DNA of 64,000 nucleotides from Bacteroidia bacterium (GCA_009930305.1 RZYM01000005.1:86699-150698), one strand, 5' to 3'; positions 26,926 through 40,700 are shown, counted from the stretch's first letter. The notes: a model not told the origin generated them from the letters alone. Made by a program: numbers and translations.

Positions 26926-27957
26926 ATGAAAAAGTTTAATATTTTGGCAATTGCAGCCATAGTAACATTTTCTTTAACCGCTTGTAGTGGAAATAAAAAA
27001 GAAGAAAAAACCGAAGAACGTGTCGAGAGGGTTCAAACACAAATTCTTCAACAAAAAGAAATTTCTCGTGAGATAAATCTTTCAACGACATTGCAAGGCT
27101 ATGAAACCATGAATATTGCGTCTTCAATAAACGGAATCATAGAACATATATATGTTGAAGTAGGTGATAAAGTATCAAAGGGACAATTATTAGTTCGCAT
27201 GGATCCTACTCAATATTCTACAACAAAATTAGCATACGCAAATTTAGGTGTAGAAATGGGACGTATGGAAGCATTGAAACAGGCAGGAAGTATTTCGCAA
27301 CAAACGTATGATAAAACAAAAGTTCAATACGACCAAACAAAAGAAACCTTGGCATTGTACGAGACAAATACTTTTGTAAAAGCACAATATCCAGGATATA
27401 TATCTGCAAAGAATTTTGAAGATGGTGAGTTGTGTGCAGGACAAGCAATTTTGACTCTTACCCAAATTAATTTTTTAAAGGCTTTAATAAATATACCTGA
27501 AGCATACTTCCCATTCATAAAAGTTGGAATGCCGATCTCTATAGTGTCTGATATTTATCCTAATAAAACATTTAATGGTACAATTGAAATTGTGTATCCT
27601 ACCATAGATGTTAATTCTCATACATTTACAATAAAAGTAAAAGTACCTAATTTACAAGAATTGCTGCGTCCTGGTATGTATGTACATACAACAATACCAG
27701 TTGGTAAAGCAAAAACTTTAATTGTTCCTTATCAAGCTGTTTTAAAATTAATCGGTTCAAATGATCGTTATGTATTTTTTAATGATAATGGTAGAGCAAA
27801 AAGAGTTGATGTAATGTTGGGTCAACGTTTTGATGAAAATGTTGAGATAATAAACGAAGATATTAAAGAAGGTGATGAATTAGTAGTTACAGGACAAGCT
27901 CGCCTTGTTGATGGAGTGAAATTGAATGTCGTAAACGACTTTAATCCACAACAATAA
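26926..27957 (+). CDS. RND efflux periplasmic adaptor (membrane fusion protein)
   Basis: 343 residues. Lipobox LTAC gives lipidated Cys20, so the adaptor is anchored by its N-terminus. The lipoyl-like barrel halves are recognisable (INGIIEHIYVEVGDKVSKGQLLVRMDPTQY and AQYPGYISAKNFEDGELCAGQAILTL), with only a short helical hairpin between them. After that come the beta-barrel (KVGMPISIVSDIYPNKTFNGTIEIVYPTID) and membrane-proximal domains (LRPGMYVHTTIPVG, VVTGQARLVDGVKLNV). It links the inner-membrane RND pump with the TolC duct. The short hairpin is typical of heavy-metal or hydrophobe exporters in Bacteroidota; the substrate is unknown. Confidence 0.94.
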   Translation: MKKFNILAIAAIVTFSLTACSGNKKEEKTEERVERVQTQILQQKEISREINLSTTLQGYETMNIASSINGIIEHIYVEVGDKVSKGQLLVRMDPTQYSTTKLAYANLGVEMGRMEALKQAGSISQQTYDKTKVQYDQTKETLALYETNTFVKAQYPGYISAKNFEDGELCAGQAILTLTQINFLKALINIPEAYFPFIKVGMPISIVSDIYPNKTFNGTIEIVYPTIDVNSHTFTIKVKVPNLQELLRPGMYVHTTIPVGKAKTLIVPYQAVLKLIGSNDRYVFFNDNGRAKRVDVMLGQRFDENVEIINEDIKEGDELVVTGQARLVDGVKLNVVNDFNPQQ

Positions 27958-27984
27958 TAGAATAATGAATAAAGTTATATAATT

Positions 27985-30900
27985 ATGAGTATTTACAAGA
28001 CAGCCATTAATAAACCGATAACGACAATTCTTATATTCGTCGCGGTTATAATAATAGGTATATTTTCCTATTTGAAATTACCTATTGATCAATTTCCTCA
28101 AATGGATCCTCCATATGTTATGGTATTAACAACATACGCAGGAGCCAATGCCAGTGAAATTGAAACAAATGTCAGCAAACTTCTAGAAAATAGTTTAAAC
28201 TCTGTTGATGGATTAAAAGAAATTACATCAAAATCTAAGGATAACATTTCTGTTGTTACAATGGAGTTCGAGTGGGGTGTAAATATGGATGAGGCAGTAA
28301 ATGATATTCGATCGTACATAGATATGGTCAAAGACGACCTGCCTGAGGGAACATCAAATCCATTTATCTTTAAATTTAGTTCCAGTGCAATGCCTATTGC
28401 TCAATATGCAATTACTGCAGATGAAACTTATTCAGGATTGGATAAATTATTGAATGATGATGTAATACCTCAATTAAATCGTGTTGATGGTATAGGTAAT
28501 ATATCCTTGTCAGGATCTCCGGAACGTTACATATATGTAGATATTGATCAAGAAAAATTGGATGCATATCATATTCCTATAGAAACTGTTGGTGCTGCTG
28601 TTAGCAATAACAACTTAAACTTATCTTCAGGTAATGTTAAGATGGATAAAGAGCAATATCAATTGCAGGTAAGAAGTGAATATGTTGAAAGTTCTGAAAT
28701 AAACGACCTTGTTGTAACGACAACAGCACAAGGGAAACAAGTCTACGTTAGAGATATTGCAACAGTGCGCGATACTATTAAGGATCTTAATATGGAAGAA
28801 AAAATTAATAGTAGGGATGGTGTGCGTATGATCATTATGAAACAATCAGGTGCAAATACTGTTGAGATATGTAATGATGTTAGAAAAGAGATGGCTAAGA
28901 TAAAAAAAACATTGCCATCAGATGTTCATATAGATGTTATATACGACTCATCCGAAAATATTCAAAACTCAATTGACTCTTTGCAAGAATCAATACTGTA
29001 TGCATTAATCTTCGTAGTCTTAGTAATATTATTCTTCTTAGGTAAATGGAGGGCCACAATTATTATTGGTTTAGCTATCCCTATATCTTTGATAGTCGCG
29101 TTCATTTATTTGTTATTTGTAGATAGCTCTTTGAATATTATTTCACTTTGTTCATTAACAATCGCTATTGGTATGGTTGTGGATGATGCTATTGTAGTCT
29201 TAGAAAATATATCGACACATATTGACAGAGGTGAAAATCCGCGAGAAGCATCTATTTACGCAACAAACGAAGTTTGGATATCAGTTATTGCAACAACTTT
29301 AGTTATTGTAGTGGTATTCGTTCCACTTACAATGCTTACCGGTATGGCAGGTATATTATTTAAAGAATTAGGATGGATTGTTACAATAGTTGTATGTACA
29401 TCAACTGTTATAGCAATTTCTTTAACTCCTATGTTATGTTCAAGACTTCTTAAGTCAAAGAAAGTACATATTGATGAAAATGGTAATTTGATAGAAGCAA
29501 ATGAAAAATTGGATTGGTATCAAAAGCATATAGTTGGATTCTTGAATAAAGTAGATGTATGGTATGCAAAAGCCTTGCATGTTTGTCTTACTCATAAAAC
29601 GATTACAATCATTTCTGTAGTAACATTATTTGTTCTATCTTTAATACCTGTATTTATGGGAGCTATAGGTACAGATTTTATGAACCAGAGTGATAATGGA
29701 CGTTTAACTGTTAAGATTGAATTGCAACGCGGAACCCGTGTTGAAGAAACATCTAAAACAGCACGTCAATTAGAAGCTAGGTTTTCTACATTGGTACCTG
29801 AAATTAGAATGATAACCACAACTGCCGGTTCAAATGATGATGCAGGTATTTCTGCTTTGTTTACCTCAACTACCAATAATAAGATTCAAATGACGGTTGT
29901 TTGTTCTAAAAAATATGAACGTAAACGTACAATATTTGAAATAGCTGAAGTACTTCGTAAAGAAATGGACCGTTATCCCGAAATTGTTGACTATAAATGC
30001 GAGGTTTCAAGTGGTATAGGTGGTGGAGGTGCATCTACAGTAGATGTTGAAATTTATGGTTACGATTTTGATACTACAACTAATTTCGCAGAAGCAGTTA
30101 AACAAAAAATTAGCAAAAATGTAGTCGGTGCGCGTGATATTGATATTAGTCGTGATGAGGATCGTGCCGAATTAAAAATTGTTGTAGATAAAGAAAAAAT
30201 TGCTAGTCATGGCTTAAGCTCATCAGCAGTATCTATGTATGTTAGAAATCGCGTAAACGGCTATACTGCAGGATATCTTAAAGAAGACGGAGATGAATAT
30301 GATATTCGTGTTCGTTTGAAAGAAGAGAATAGAAATTCTATATCTGATATAGAAAATATGACGATACCTACAGCTACAGGTAGTTTAATAAAACTTAGCG
30401 AGATTGCATCGGTTCAAGAGTATTGGTGTCCTCCTGAGATAGAGCGTAAAAGTCGTCAACGAATTGTTACTGTTAGCGTAACACCATACGAAACATCTTT
30501 GGGAGAGTTAGCAACTGCAATTCAACAAGAAGTTAAAAAAATGGATATACCTGCAGGCGTAACAATCCGTTATGGTGGTGATTATGAAGATCAACAAGAA
30601 ACATTCGGCGATTTAGGAATGTTGATGGCTTTGATTATCATTCTTGTGTATATTGTTATGGCATCACAATTCGAATCATTTGCAAAACCATTTATTATTA
30701 TGATGTCAGTGCCGTTTGCTATCACAGGTGTTATCTTTGCACTGCTAATTACAAAAACATCTCTTGATATGATTGGAGCATTAGGTGTTGTAATGTTAGT
30801 TGGTATAGTAGTTAAGAATGGTATCGTGTTAGTTGATTATACCAATTTAATGCGCGATAGAGGGTACGAGTTAAATAAAGCAATCGAAATGTCAGGCGCA

Positions 30901-31155
30901 TCTCGTCTTCGTCCTGTATTGATGACTGCTTTGACTACAATATTAGGTATGGTACCAATGGCATTAAGTAGCGGCGAAGGCTCTGAAATGTGGCAACCTA
31001 TGGGTATAGTCGTTATCGGCGGTTTGTTAGTTTCAACAATAGTAACCCTAATTGTTGTTCCTGTATTATATGCGATTATGTCAAAACATGGTGAACGTAA
31101 TAAAGAAGGAAAGGCTCGTAAAGAGTTTATATTCATGCAATTATCAGATAAATAA
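27985..31155 (+). CDS. RND-family efflux transporter (HAE1 type)
   Basis: 1056 residues, the proton-driven inner-membrane pump. It has the standard 12-helix layout: TM1 (ITTILIFVAVIIIGIFSYLKLPIDQFPQMDPP), porter domains, TM2-6 from about residue 338, a second extracytoplasmic loop and TM7-12. TM4 contains IAIGMVVDDAIVVLENI with Asp400-Asp401, the proton-relay pair. FGDLGMLMALIIILVYIVMASQFES and GALGVVMLVGIVVKNGIVLVDYTN are conserved TM8/TM10 segments. This places it with hydrophobic/amphiphilic exporters rather than the Cus/Czc metal group. It lies 27 nt after the adaptor gene and 6 nt before the PII-like gene. Confidence 0.96.
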   Translation: MSIYKTAINKPITTILIFVAVIIIGIFSYLKLPIDQFPQMDPPYVMVLTTYAGANASEIETNVSKLLENSLNSVDGLKEITSKSKDNISVVTMEFEWGVNMDEAVNDIRSYIDMVKDDLPEGTSNPFIFKFSSSAMPIAQYAITADETYSGLDKLLNDDVIPQLNRVDGIGNISLSGSPERYIYVDIDQEKLDAYHIPIETVGAAVSNNNLNLSSGNVKMDKEQYQLQVRSEYVESSEINDLVVTTTAQGKQVYVRDIATVRDTIKDLNMEEKINSRDGVRMIIMKQSGANTVEICNDVRKEMAKIKKTLPSDVHIDVIYDSSENIQNSIDSLQESILYALIFVVLVILFFLGKWRATIIIGLAIPISLIVAFIYLLFVDSSLNIISLCSLTIAIGMVVDDAIVVLENISTHIDRGENPREASIYATNEVWISVIATTLVIVVVFVPLTMLTGMAGILFKELGWIVTIVVCTSTVIAISLTPMLCSRLLKSKKVHIDENGNLIEANEKLDWYQKHIVGFLNKVDVWYAKALHVCLTHKTITIISVVTLFVLSLIPVFMGAIGTDFMNQSDNGRLTVKIELQRGTRVEETSKTARQLEARFSTLVPEIRMITTTAGSNDDAGISALFTSTTNNKIQMTVVCSKKYERKRTIFEIAEVLRKEMDRYPEIVDYKCEVSSGIGGGGASTVDVEIYGYDFDTTTNFAEAVKQKISKNVVGARDIDISRDEDRAELKIVVDKEKIASHGLSSSAVSMYVRNRVNGYTAGYLKEDGDEYDIRVRLKEENRNSISDIENMTIPTATGSLIKLSEIASVQEYWCPPEIERKSRQRIVTVSVTPYETSLGELATAIQQEVKKMDIPAGVTIRYGGDYEDQQETFGDLGMLMALIIILVYIVMASQFESFAKPFIIMMSVPFAITGVIFALLITKTSLDMIGALGVVMLVGIVVKNGIVLVDYTNLMRDRGYELNKAIEMSGASRLRPVLMTALTTILGMVPMALSSGEGSEMWQPMGIVVIGGLLVSTIVTLIVVPVLYAIMSKHGERNKEGKARKEFIFMQLSDK

Positions 31156-31161
31156 AAAAAT

Positions 31162-31455
31162 ATGAAATCAGTATTTATAGTTTTCAATCAAGCAAACACC
31201 GAACGTGTAGAATATATGTTGGATCAACTAAAAGTAAGCGGATTTACTTTTTTTGAAGAGATACAAGGTAGGGGAACTAATGGAGGAGAACCAAGAAGAG
31301 GTACTCACACTTGGCCTGAGATGAATTCTGCCATTATGGCGGTTGTAGAAGATGATCAAGTTCCGGCACTACTTAGTACGGTTAAAAAACTTGACAATAG
31401 AAACAAAGAAGTTGGCGTGCGCGCATTCGTATGGAATATTGAACAAACAGTTTAA
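31162..31455 (+). CDS. PII-like small protein at the end of the efflux operon
   Basis: 97 residues with the ferredoxin-like repeat of PII/CutA-type proteins: KSVFIVFNQANTERVEYMLDQL, the loop GRGTNGGEPRRGTHTWPEMNS at the T-loop position, then AIMAVVEDDQVPALLSTVKKL. The Tyr that is uridylylated in GlnB is absent, so it is not a classical nitrogen sensor. PII-like proteins at the end of RND operons are known (DUF3240-like), but their job is not settled; the position suggests it senses a ligand or binds the pump. The gene follows the RND stop by 6 nt and precedes a strong terminator. Confidence 0.8.
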   Translation: MKSVFIVFNQANTERVEYMLDQLKVSGFTFFEEIQGRGTNGGEPRRGTHTWPEMNSAIMAVVEDDQVPALLSTVKKLDNRNKEVGVRAFVWNIEQTV

Positions 31456-31479
31456 TTTTAGCTAATTAAATGATGATTG

Positions 31480-31519
31480 AATACCGGATGTCTAGAAATG
31501 GATATTCGGTATTTTTTTT
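31480..31519 (+). terminator. Terminator of the efflux operon
   Basis: A 13-bp stem, AATACCGGATGTC with GATATTCGGTATT (two G-U pairs), an 8-nt loop and a following T run. Confidence 0.9.
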
Positions 31520-31612
31520 GTCAAATGTTAAAATTTAAAGCGTAATTTGCCAAAAGTTATCAACAAATATGCTGTTAAACACAATATTTTTTCCAGTGAA
31601 ACGTTTTTTAAC

Positions 31613-31620
31613 TAACTTTG
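31613..31620 (+). promoter_or_regulatory. -7 promoter box of the giant repeat protein
   Basis: TAACTTTG, 82 nt before the ATG at 31703. Confidence 0.6.
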
Positions 31621-31702
31621 CACATTCGTTTTTTAATGTGCAAGTCATATAAAATTGAATTATGTATATTATAGTGGAATAGAAATTACTAAAAACTAAA
31701 TA

Positions 31703-34700
31703 ATGAGAAAAACTAAATTTTCTACTGCTTCGGCACTTTTATTATTATTTTTGGGATTTGCAGGTTTTACATCTGCTCAACAATTGGCCAATAGTAACTT
31801 TGAAAGTTGGGGAAATTCTTTTGATGGTAATCCTCAACCATCAAATTGGACAGGTTCTAATGTTACACAGGTTGGTATGAATTTTACTTTAGTATACCAA
31901 TCAACAGATGCTCATACCGGATCATATAGTGTTAAAATGGCTGACAAAGAAGTCGGCGCCATGGGAATTACCGAAATTTCACCTTCATGGTTGACTTTAG
32001 GAACTCCTTGGAGCTATTTGGAAGGCTTGAGTACATCTTCTGCTACTGCAGGTACCGATGGTGGTATAAGTTTTGCATATCGTCCTGATACAATGGCGGT
32101 ATGGATTAAACGCCAATCAAATGGTTTAGAAGATATGAACCTTGTTTGTTATTCGTGGAGAGGCCAATCGAAAGGAGAGAAATATTTGAATAAAGGAAAT
32201 GGTTGTACATCAACTACTCACTACAATGAAGAATCGGATATTAGGCAATCTACAGATAAAAACAGTTGTGGAACAAGTGTTCAAGCAACGCAAGTAGCAG
32301 AAGGTTTGTTGCGTACAAAAACTGTATATAATAGTTGGACATTAGTTAAGGTACCTATTACATATTATAATGACCTGATACCAGAAAAGATGAATATAAT
32401 CCTTTCTGCAAGTAATTATCCTAATTTCAGAGCAAATGGTGGTTTATATGATGGTAATTCATTGTTAGTAGATGATATTAGTCTTATTTATAGTTCTAAA
32501 ATTCATGGAATTCGTTTAAACGGCATCGCATTGCCTGGATTTAAAACTAATACCACTGAGTATACCTACGAAATTGCAAAAGGAGCTTCGATACCTACAA
32601 TAACATGCTATCGTAGTGGTCGTCTGTTGAGCGGAAGTGAAATATCCGTTAAATATGGTGCTGTCGGAACTCCAACTGAAATTACTGTAAAAGCTGAAGA
32701 TGGAAGTTCTACAACAACGTATAAGGTAACATTTGTATATACACGTTCGCAAAACTGTAAATTAAATGAAATATCGGTTAATGGTACTCCTATATCAGGC
32801 TTCAACGGTGCTGTAACCAATTACACAGTAGCATTACCATTCGGAACTACAGAATTTCCGACTATTACTTATACAAAAGGAGATGAATATCAAACAGTTA
32901 CAATTGAACCTTGTGCAATTCCTGGTACGGCAAAAGTTGTTGTAACTGCTGAAAATCCTGATTATAGCAACACATACTTAATTAACTTTACAGTAGGTGA
33001 ATTAACTGATACCACTTTGCAAGATATATTGGTAAATGGAGTTTCAATAACAGGCTACGCTCCTACAAAGACTATATATAACGTAAACGTGCCTGTAGGA
33101 ACAACAGAAGCTCCGGTTTTATCTTACAAGTCTGCTTATGCTGATGGCTTACAAACAATTGTAATCAGTCAAAAAGGATTAAGCGAAACTTCAACAATTA
33201 CGGTATCTGCTCCGGGAGCTTCAACATCACGTATTTATAAGATTAGTTATAATATTACAGAGTCATCTTATTCATACTTACAGGATATTAAATTAGATGG
33301 AGTTACTCTAACAGATTTCAACCCGTTAACACTTACATATACTTGCAATTTACCTCAAGGGACTACAACTCAACCGGTTGTTACATGGACACAAGGTGAT
33401 GCATATCAAACAGTAAGCAAAGAAGATGGTGGTATTGATGGCATTACGAAAATTACCGTTAAGGCACAAAATGGAGTTAATACTTCTATATATAGAATAT
33501 CCTTTACTTCAGTAAAATCATCAAATTCGAAATTAACTGATTTAAAATTAGATGGTGTTACTCTTACTGATTTTTCTTCAGATAATACATCGTATACTTG
33601 TAATCTTCCAATTGGTACAACTACATTGCCAGATATTACATGGACACAAGGTGATTCATATCAAAATGTTGTTCCAACATATGGTGGAGTTAATGGTCTA
33701 ACCAAAATAACAGTATATGCTCAAGATAATACTGTTACAGTTTATTCAATATCATTTTCAGTATCTCAAGCAAATGTATCAACATTGAAAGATATCTTAT
33801 TAGATGGTGTGTCTTTGGTTGGCTTCAATCCAAATACAACATCATATAATGTAGAGCTAACAAGAGGAACAACTAGTTTACCTGCTATCACGTGGGTAGC
33901 TTATGATGAGTATCAAAAAATAACAAAATTAGATGGTGGTATAAGTGGTGATACGCGTATTACAGTAAAAGCTCAATCCGGAGCGATAACTGTATATGTA
34001 TTGTCATTTTCAGTAGCAAAATCATCAAATGCATTACTTAGTGATATCAAAGTAGGTGGAGAATCATTAACTGGTTTTGCTTCTGAAACATTCGAATATG
34101 ATTATGTATTACCAAGTGGAACAACTATTCTTCCTGAAATTAGCTATACTAAAGCTGATTCATATCAAAAGGTATCAGTATTGAAGAACGGTGTTAGTGG
34201 TATCACTGATATTAAGGTAACTGCAGAAGATGGAACCGAATCGGTTTACAAAATATCTTTCTCTGTTGAAAAATCAGAGAATGCAGCTTTAAAAGACATT
34301 AAAGTAGGAGGTGTTTCGCTACCTGATTTTGACCCTAATACATTTAATTACACTTATGTATTAGCTGCAGGTGTAACACAATGTCCTGATGTTACTGTAG
34401 AAAAGAACGAAGGACAATCAGTTACTATTGTAGTACCCAAATTAACAGGTATAGCTCGCATCGAGGTTGTACCTGAAGTTGGATCTAAAAATGTTTATAC
34501 TATCAACTTTACATATCAACAGTCAGATAATTCCAAACTTGCCGATTTGTTGGTAGATGGAGTTTCAATTAGCGGTTTCTCGTCTGAAACTACTCAGTAT
34601 AGTTATGTATTGCCTCAAGGTACTACAGAATTACCATCTATCACATATCTTAAAGCCGAAGATTCTCAAATAGTTGAACTTACAGAAAATGGTGTAAACG

Positions 34701-37700
34701 GAACGAGTACAATATCGGTAAAAGCTGAGAATGCCTCAGTAACAACATATCAGATAACCTTTTCTGTTGTTAAATCTTCAAATGCATATTTAGCAGATAT
34801 CCAAATTGCAGGTTCTTCACTGATAGAGTTTGAAGAAACAACATATACATATAATTATGTATTACCTGAAGGTACTACAAGTTTGCCTATTTTTAAACCA
34901 ATAAAGGCTGATCCGGGTCAGGTAATTTCAGTATCATTACCTTCATTACAAGGAACGGCATCTGTTGTTGTTACATCTGAAGACGGATCGGCAACAAATA
35001 AGTATTTCGTTAATTTTGCATTCGAAAACAAGTCAGATGCAGTTCTTGAAAATATTTTTTTAGATGGTGTTGCATTGACAGATTTCTCTTCAAGCGTATA
35101 TACATATAATGTTACATTGCCTGTAGGAAGTGCTAAGCCTATTGTGTCTTACGATAAATCGTATGGTTCGCAAGTCGTTATATCATTAAATGATGCCAAT
35201 CAAACAGAATTATCTGTATATGCTGAAGACGGAACATTGAGTAAATACGTAATCAATTTCTCATATGTTGCTAATAACAATGCTTTATTAGCAGATTTAC
35301 AGGTTTACGAAAATGCTTCTCAAACATTTGTATCATTAGCCGACTTCTCTTCAGATAAGTTTGATTATTCAAAAACAATATCTTTAGGAAGTACAGACAT
35401 ACCTACTATTAATCCTGTACCTGCAACTGCCGGTCAGACTATTACAATTACTTACGGACAAGTTAATGCAAGTACAAATATTCATGTAGTTGCAGAAGAT
35501 GGTGTAACAACTGCAGATTATGTAATTGATTTTTCTGTTGAAAAATCTACCGAAAATTCTTTGACAAATATTTCAGTTGGAGGTAACGATGTACCTGGTT
35601 TTGATCCTGACGTATTAAACTATGTTATGACTTTACCTTATGGTACTAAAACCGTTCCTACAATTACTTATGATAAAAATTATTTTGGCGAAACAGTTCA
35701 ATTAACTGCATCAGACATTAATTCGGTATCATATTTAAAGGTAATTGCTGAGGATGGTTCATCTCGCATATATTCTTTGCAGTTTAATGTTTCGGAATCA
35801 GGTCTAGAAAATGTATTATCTACAATTATGCTTGACGATGAAGCTGTAAGCGGTTTCTCTGCAAATCAATATACTTACGATATAGTATTGCCATTCGGAA
35901 CAACTCAAATGCCTGATATATCTTATGTTAAGAGATATGAGGAACAGACAGTTGCTACAACTATTTCCGGGATGTCAAAAATAGAATTAAGAGTCAAATC
36001 TAATCAAGTTGGTGTTGCAGATGCTATTTATTCAATTAATTTCACTGTGGCTCAATATCAGAGTACTGTTTTATCGGATATAAAACTAGATAATGTTTCA
36101 TTGACAGGTTTTAATTCTTATAAAACTAAATATGTAGTATTGTTAACTAGTATTCCATCATCAATTGATGCTATTAGTCCTGCAACTAACATAATTGCAG
36201 AAAAGATTATAAACACAACTAATCATGTAAGATTTACAGTTTCTAATACCTTTAACTCGGAAACCATTACTTATGATTTGTATTTACACTATACAAATGA
36301 TGTTATACCTAATGGTGAATTTACGTCGTGGACTACACCTAAATATAATGCCTCACGAGGTGCGGTTAAACCGACAATGTGGAATGTTCCTGCCGACGCT
36401 GCTGAAAAGAAAACGATTTTTTCGACTTCCTATACAGGAACTGAGGTCGCCAATGTTAATAACACAATAGCTCATTTTACTACTACCTATTGGTCTGTAT
36501 TGGGAGGTGCAATTCCTGCGGTTGCTACTATTGGCGATATAGCCTGCACATTAAAGGTTGCGGGACAAACGACTGTTTCTTATAGCGGTGGTATAGCGTT
36601 TAGAAATACACCTGATGTGGCCTCAATACGCTATAATCTGGCTACAGTAAAAGGAAATGGGGCTTTGTTTGCCTTTAATTTTGATGGAGTAGATTACAAT
36701 TATACGACCTCTTCGAAAACTTCCGATTATGTAGTATACAACCATCCATTGGCTTTGTCTGGTAAGTCGCCTGCTCAAATGAATATTGCGATTAATGCGA
36801 CGAATCAAACTTCCGGAATGCTAGCCGGTAATGAAGGGGCAAGTTTATACGTTGATTATATTCGGTTCCAATATTCATCTAAAATTTCATCAATCTCGGT
36901 TAATGGAGTAACAGCAGGATTATCAGGAACAACAGCAAATGCAAATATTGAGTCTGAATATTGTGGTTTGCCTAAGATTGATATAGTAGGTCAAGTATCA
37001 GATCAAGAATATGATATTGTTTATGGAGATGAAAATGGTGGCCAACGTGTAGTTAGCATACGTTCTTATGCTGAGGATAAAACCTATACAGATTATACTT
37101 TAAATATTACACGTCCAATATCTTCAAATACTAATTTATCAAATATCACTGTAAACGGAGTATCTATTTCAGATTTCTCTGCTGATAAATATGAATATAC
37201 ACAGAATGTATCTAAAGGCACTAAATTAGTTCCTGATGTGGTTGCATATGGAGTTTCTTCATATCAAACCATAACATCGCAAATTAATGACAATGCTTGC
37301 ATAATAAATGTAACTGCCGAAAATGGTGCTACTGCAACATATACAATCAATTTTGTTGAAACTTATTTGAGTGATGCAACTTTGGCAAATCTATCAGTAA
37401 GTGGTTATGATATATCATACCAAGCTGATAATAATGAATATGATGTAGTATTAGCAGCTGCTACAAAAGAATTACCAATTATTAATTTCCAAAAACGTAC
37501 AGATGGACAAATTGTTATTCTTACAGAAGGAAATGTAAATGGCTTGTCTACAATAAATGTAGTTGCTGAAGATGGTGTTACATCAAATACGTATTCAATT
37601 AACTTTAGTGTGGCTCCTTTTGATAATACGACTTCGAAATTATCAGGCATGTCAATAGTTGATGCAATGAACCCACTAGTATTTAATTCTGATGTTTATG

Positions 37701-40700
37701 AATACGTATATCCACGTGCTTTGAATGAGACATGGTATGTAGCATATACTCGTGCTTACGCAGAAGATAATATGACATGTGTGCTAACTGATGATTCTTT
37801 AGTATGGAATTTAAGTAATGTTGTTTCTTCAACAGCACAATCATACAAACTTAATTTCGAAAATGTGCTTTCAAATAATACTCAGTTAACTGATATTAAA
37901 TTGAATGGAGTATCACTCGAAGGCTTTAATCCATATATTGTAGATTATATAGTTGATGTACAACGTACAGAAACAGTAGATGCTGAAGCTATTTTAGCTG
38001 AAGATGGTCAAACATTGGTATCTGATTATGATCCATCAACCAAAAAATATACATTTACTGTCACTGCACCTGATAATATAGCAACTCAAGTATATACTGT
38101 AAATTTGAATGTGCTAAAATCAACAAATTCAAGTTTGGCTAATATTTTGATTAACGAAGAGTCAATAGAAGGCTTTACTTCAAGTAAGCTTGATTATGTA
38201 GTAGAGTTAGCTCAAGGAACAGTATCGTTACCTTCTATTACGTATGTATCAGGTGATTATGGTCAAACAGTAGATATTCAAACAAATGGTGTTGATGGAG
38301 TAACATATATTACTGTAGTTGCTGAAGATGGTACAAGCGAAACAACATATTCTATTGACTTTAATGTTGAAAAATCAAGTAATGCATTGCTTACACGTAT
38401 TTCGGCAGATTACGTGCAATTAGAAGATTTTGCTTCTGATGTATTTGAATATACAGTTAAAGTAGTTGTTGGTAAAAATATACCTCTTATCACATATCAA
38501 AAAGCAGAAGAATCTCAAACCGTAACAGAGTTGACAGATGTCAATAAGTTAACTTTAACTGTTACAGCTGAAGATGGAACTACTAATGATTACGTTATCA
38601 ATTTCGAAACTCAATATACCTCAATATCTACATTGTCAGATATTAAGTTAAACAATGTTTCGATATCTGGATTTGCATCAGATTTATTTGATTACAATTA
38701 TATGTTACCGGTTGGTACAAAAGTATTACCTGAAATAGCAGTAGTTATCGGAGCTGATGCTCAGACTGTAGATTTACAAACTAACGGAGTATCCGGAGAT
38801 GCTGTTATTACAGTTACTGCTGATGATAATGTTACCAAATCAATTTATACTATTCATTTCTCTGTAGAGCAATCATCTGTTGCAACTCTTAATCAAATCA
38901 TGTTAGACGGAGTTCAATTAGATAATTTTGAATCAGACATATTCGAATATAATATTGAATTACCGGTTGGTACAAAAACATTGCCTATTGTAACTACCGA
39001 AAATGGTGATGAATATCAAACGGTTACACAGACTACAGAAAGTACAGATATAACAATTCATGTAGCAGCAGAAAATGGAACCGTAAACGATTATGTTTTG
39101 CACTTCAATATATTAAAATCAATCAACGATACTTTGAGTATGATTTATATAGGAGGTGAGGAGTTAAGCGTTGAAGCTGAAGGTTTTGTAGCTGATAATT
39201 CATTTAGATCTGACTTGTTGGAATATAATATCACATTACCTGTTGGTAGTTCATTTGCAGCCTTGAAATTTGATTATCAAGCCGGTGATGAATATCAAAC
39301 AGTAGATACTATAAGAAACGAAAGTTTAATGAGTTTTAAAGTAACAGCTGAAGATATAGCATATACCAAAACATATACAGTAAATGTTATTGTTGAAAAA
39401 TCTGATAATGCTGAATTGCTAGATTTAATGCTTGACGGAATTACAATATCAGGCTTTAGCTTTGACAAAACAGAGTACAATATTGATTTAGCAGTAGGAA
39501 CAACTGTTATACCCGCAGTTACATGGACAGCCGGTGATGAATATCAAACAATTACCTTGTCTATGTCTGAAGATCAAAAGACTCAAGTTGTTAAGGTTGT
39601 TGCAGAGTCTGGACGCACAGTTGAGTATGCAATTAACTTTACGATATTAAAATCATCAGATACCACTTTAAAAGCGATAACAATTGGTGATGATCGTCAG
39701 TTAATTCCTAGCTTTGATGGTGAGGTCTTAGTATATCAAGTTCTTCTACCATATAATAATCAAGTGGTTCCAGCTATAGAGTATGAGAAGATGGAAGAAG
39801 CACAAACTGTAGAAATGACTGGTACAACAGATGTACATGGTACAGCATATATTAAGGTAACAGCTGAAAATGGTGTTGATAACCAAACATATTCTATTAC
39901 ATTTGATGTTGAACCATCAGACAATACAAATTTGTCAATGATTTATTATAATGGAGTAGAAGTCCAAGAGTTTGATGCAAATGATAATGACTATAATGTA
40001 GTGTTGCCATTCGGAACAACTGATGAGCCGGTTATTACATACGATTTGGCTGAACCAGAAACTCAGGTTGCAGTATCAAATACTATAGTAACAACTGAAG
40101 GCTGGCAAAGTATTATAACAGTTACTGCAGCTAGTGGTGATGCTAATGAATATGTAGTAAACCTCGGTATTGCAAAATCTTCAGAGAATCGTCTAAAGAC
40201 CTTGAATGCATTTAATAAATTAGTTGAAGGTTTTGATCCTGATATTGAAGAATATGAGATCGTTTATAAGGCATATACAGATTCTTCTGTAGTACCAACA
40301 ATTTCAGATATAACATACGAATTGTTTGATACAGAAAATTCTTCTGCTGTAGTATTAGAAACATCACGTGGTACAATTGTAATAGCAGTTACTGCTGAAA
40401 ATGGTGAAGTTCGTAATTATGTATTAAAAACAGTTATTGAAATTTCTGACAATACAAATTTATCATCGATATCTATCGAAGACATATTGATTGAGAACTT
40501 TGACCCATCAATTCACGACTACTATTATACATTGCCTTTCGGAACATCGTTTGTGGATGTAGAAATGCTACAATATGAAAAAACAGAGCAAGGACAAGAA
40601 GTTACTTTGGTTAAGGATGGTATGGATATTCAATTGCAAGTACGTGCGCAAGACGGAGTTTCAATAGGTATTTACATTATTCATTTTGTACCTGATGATT

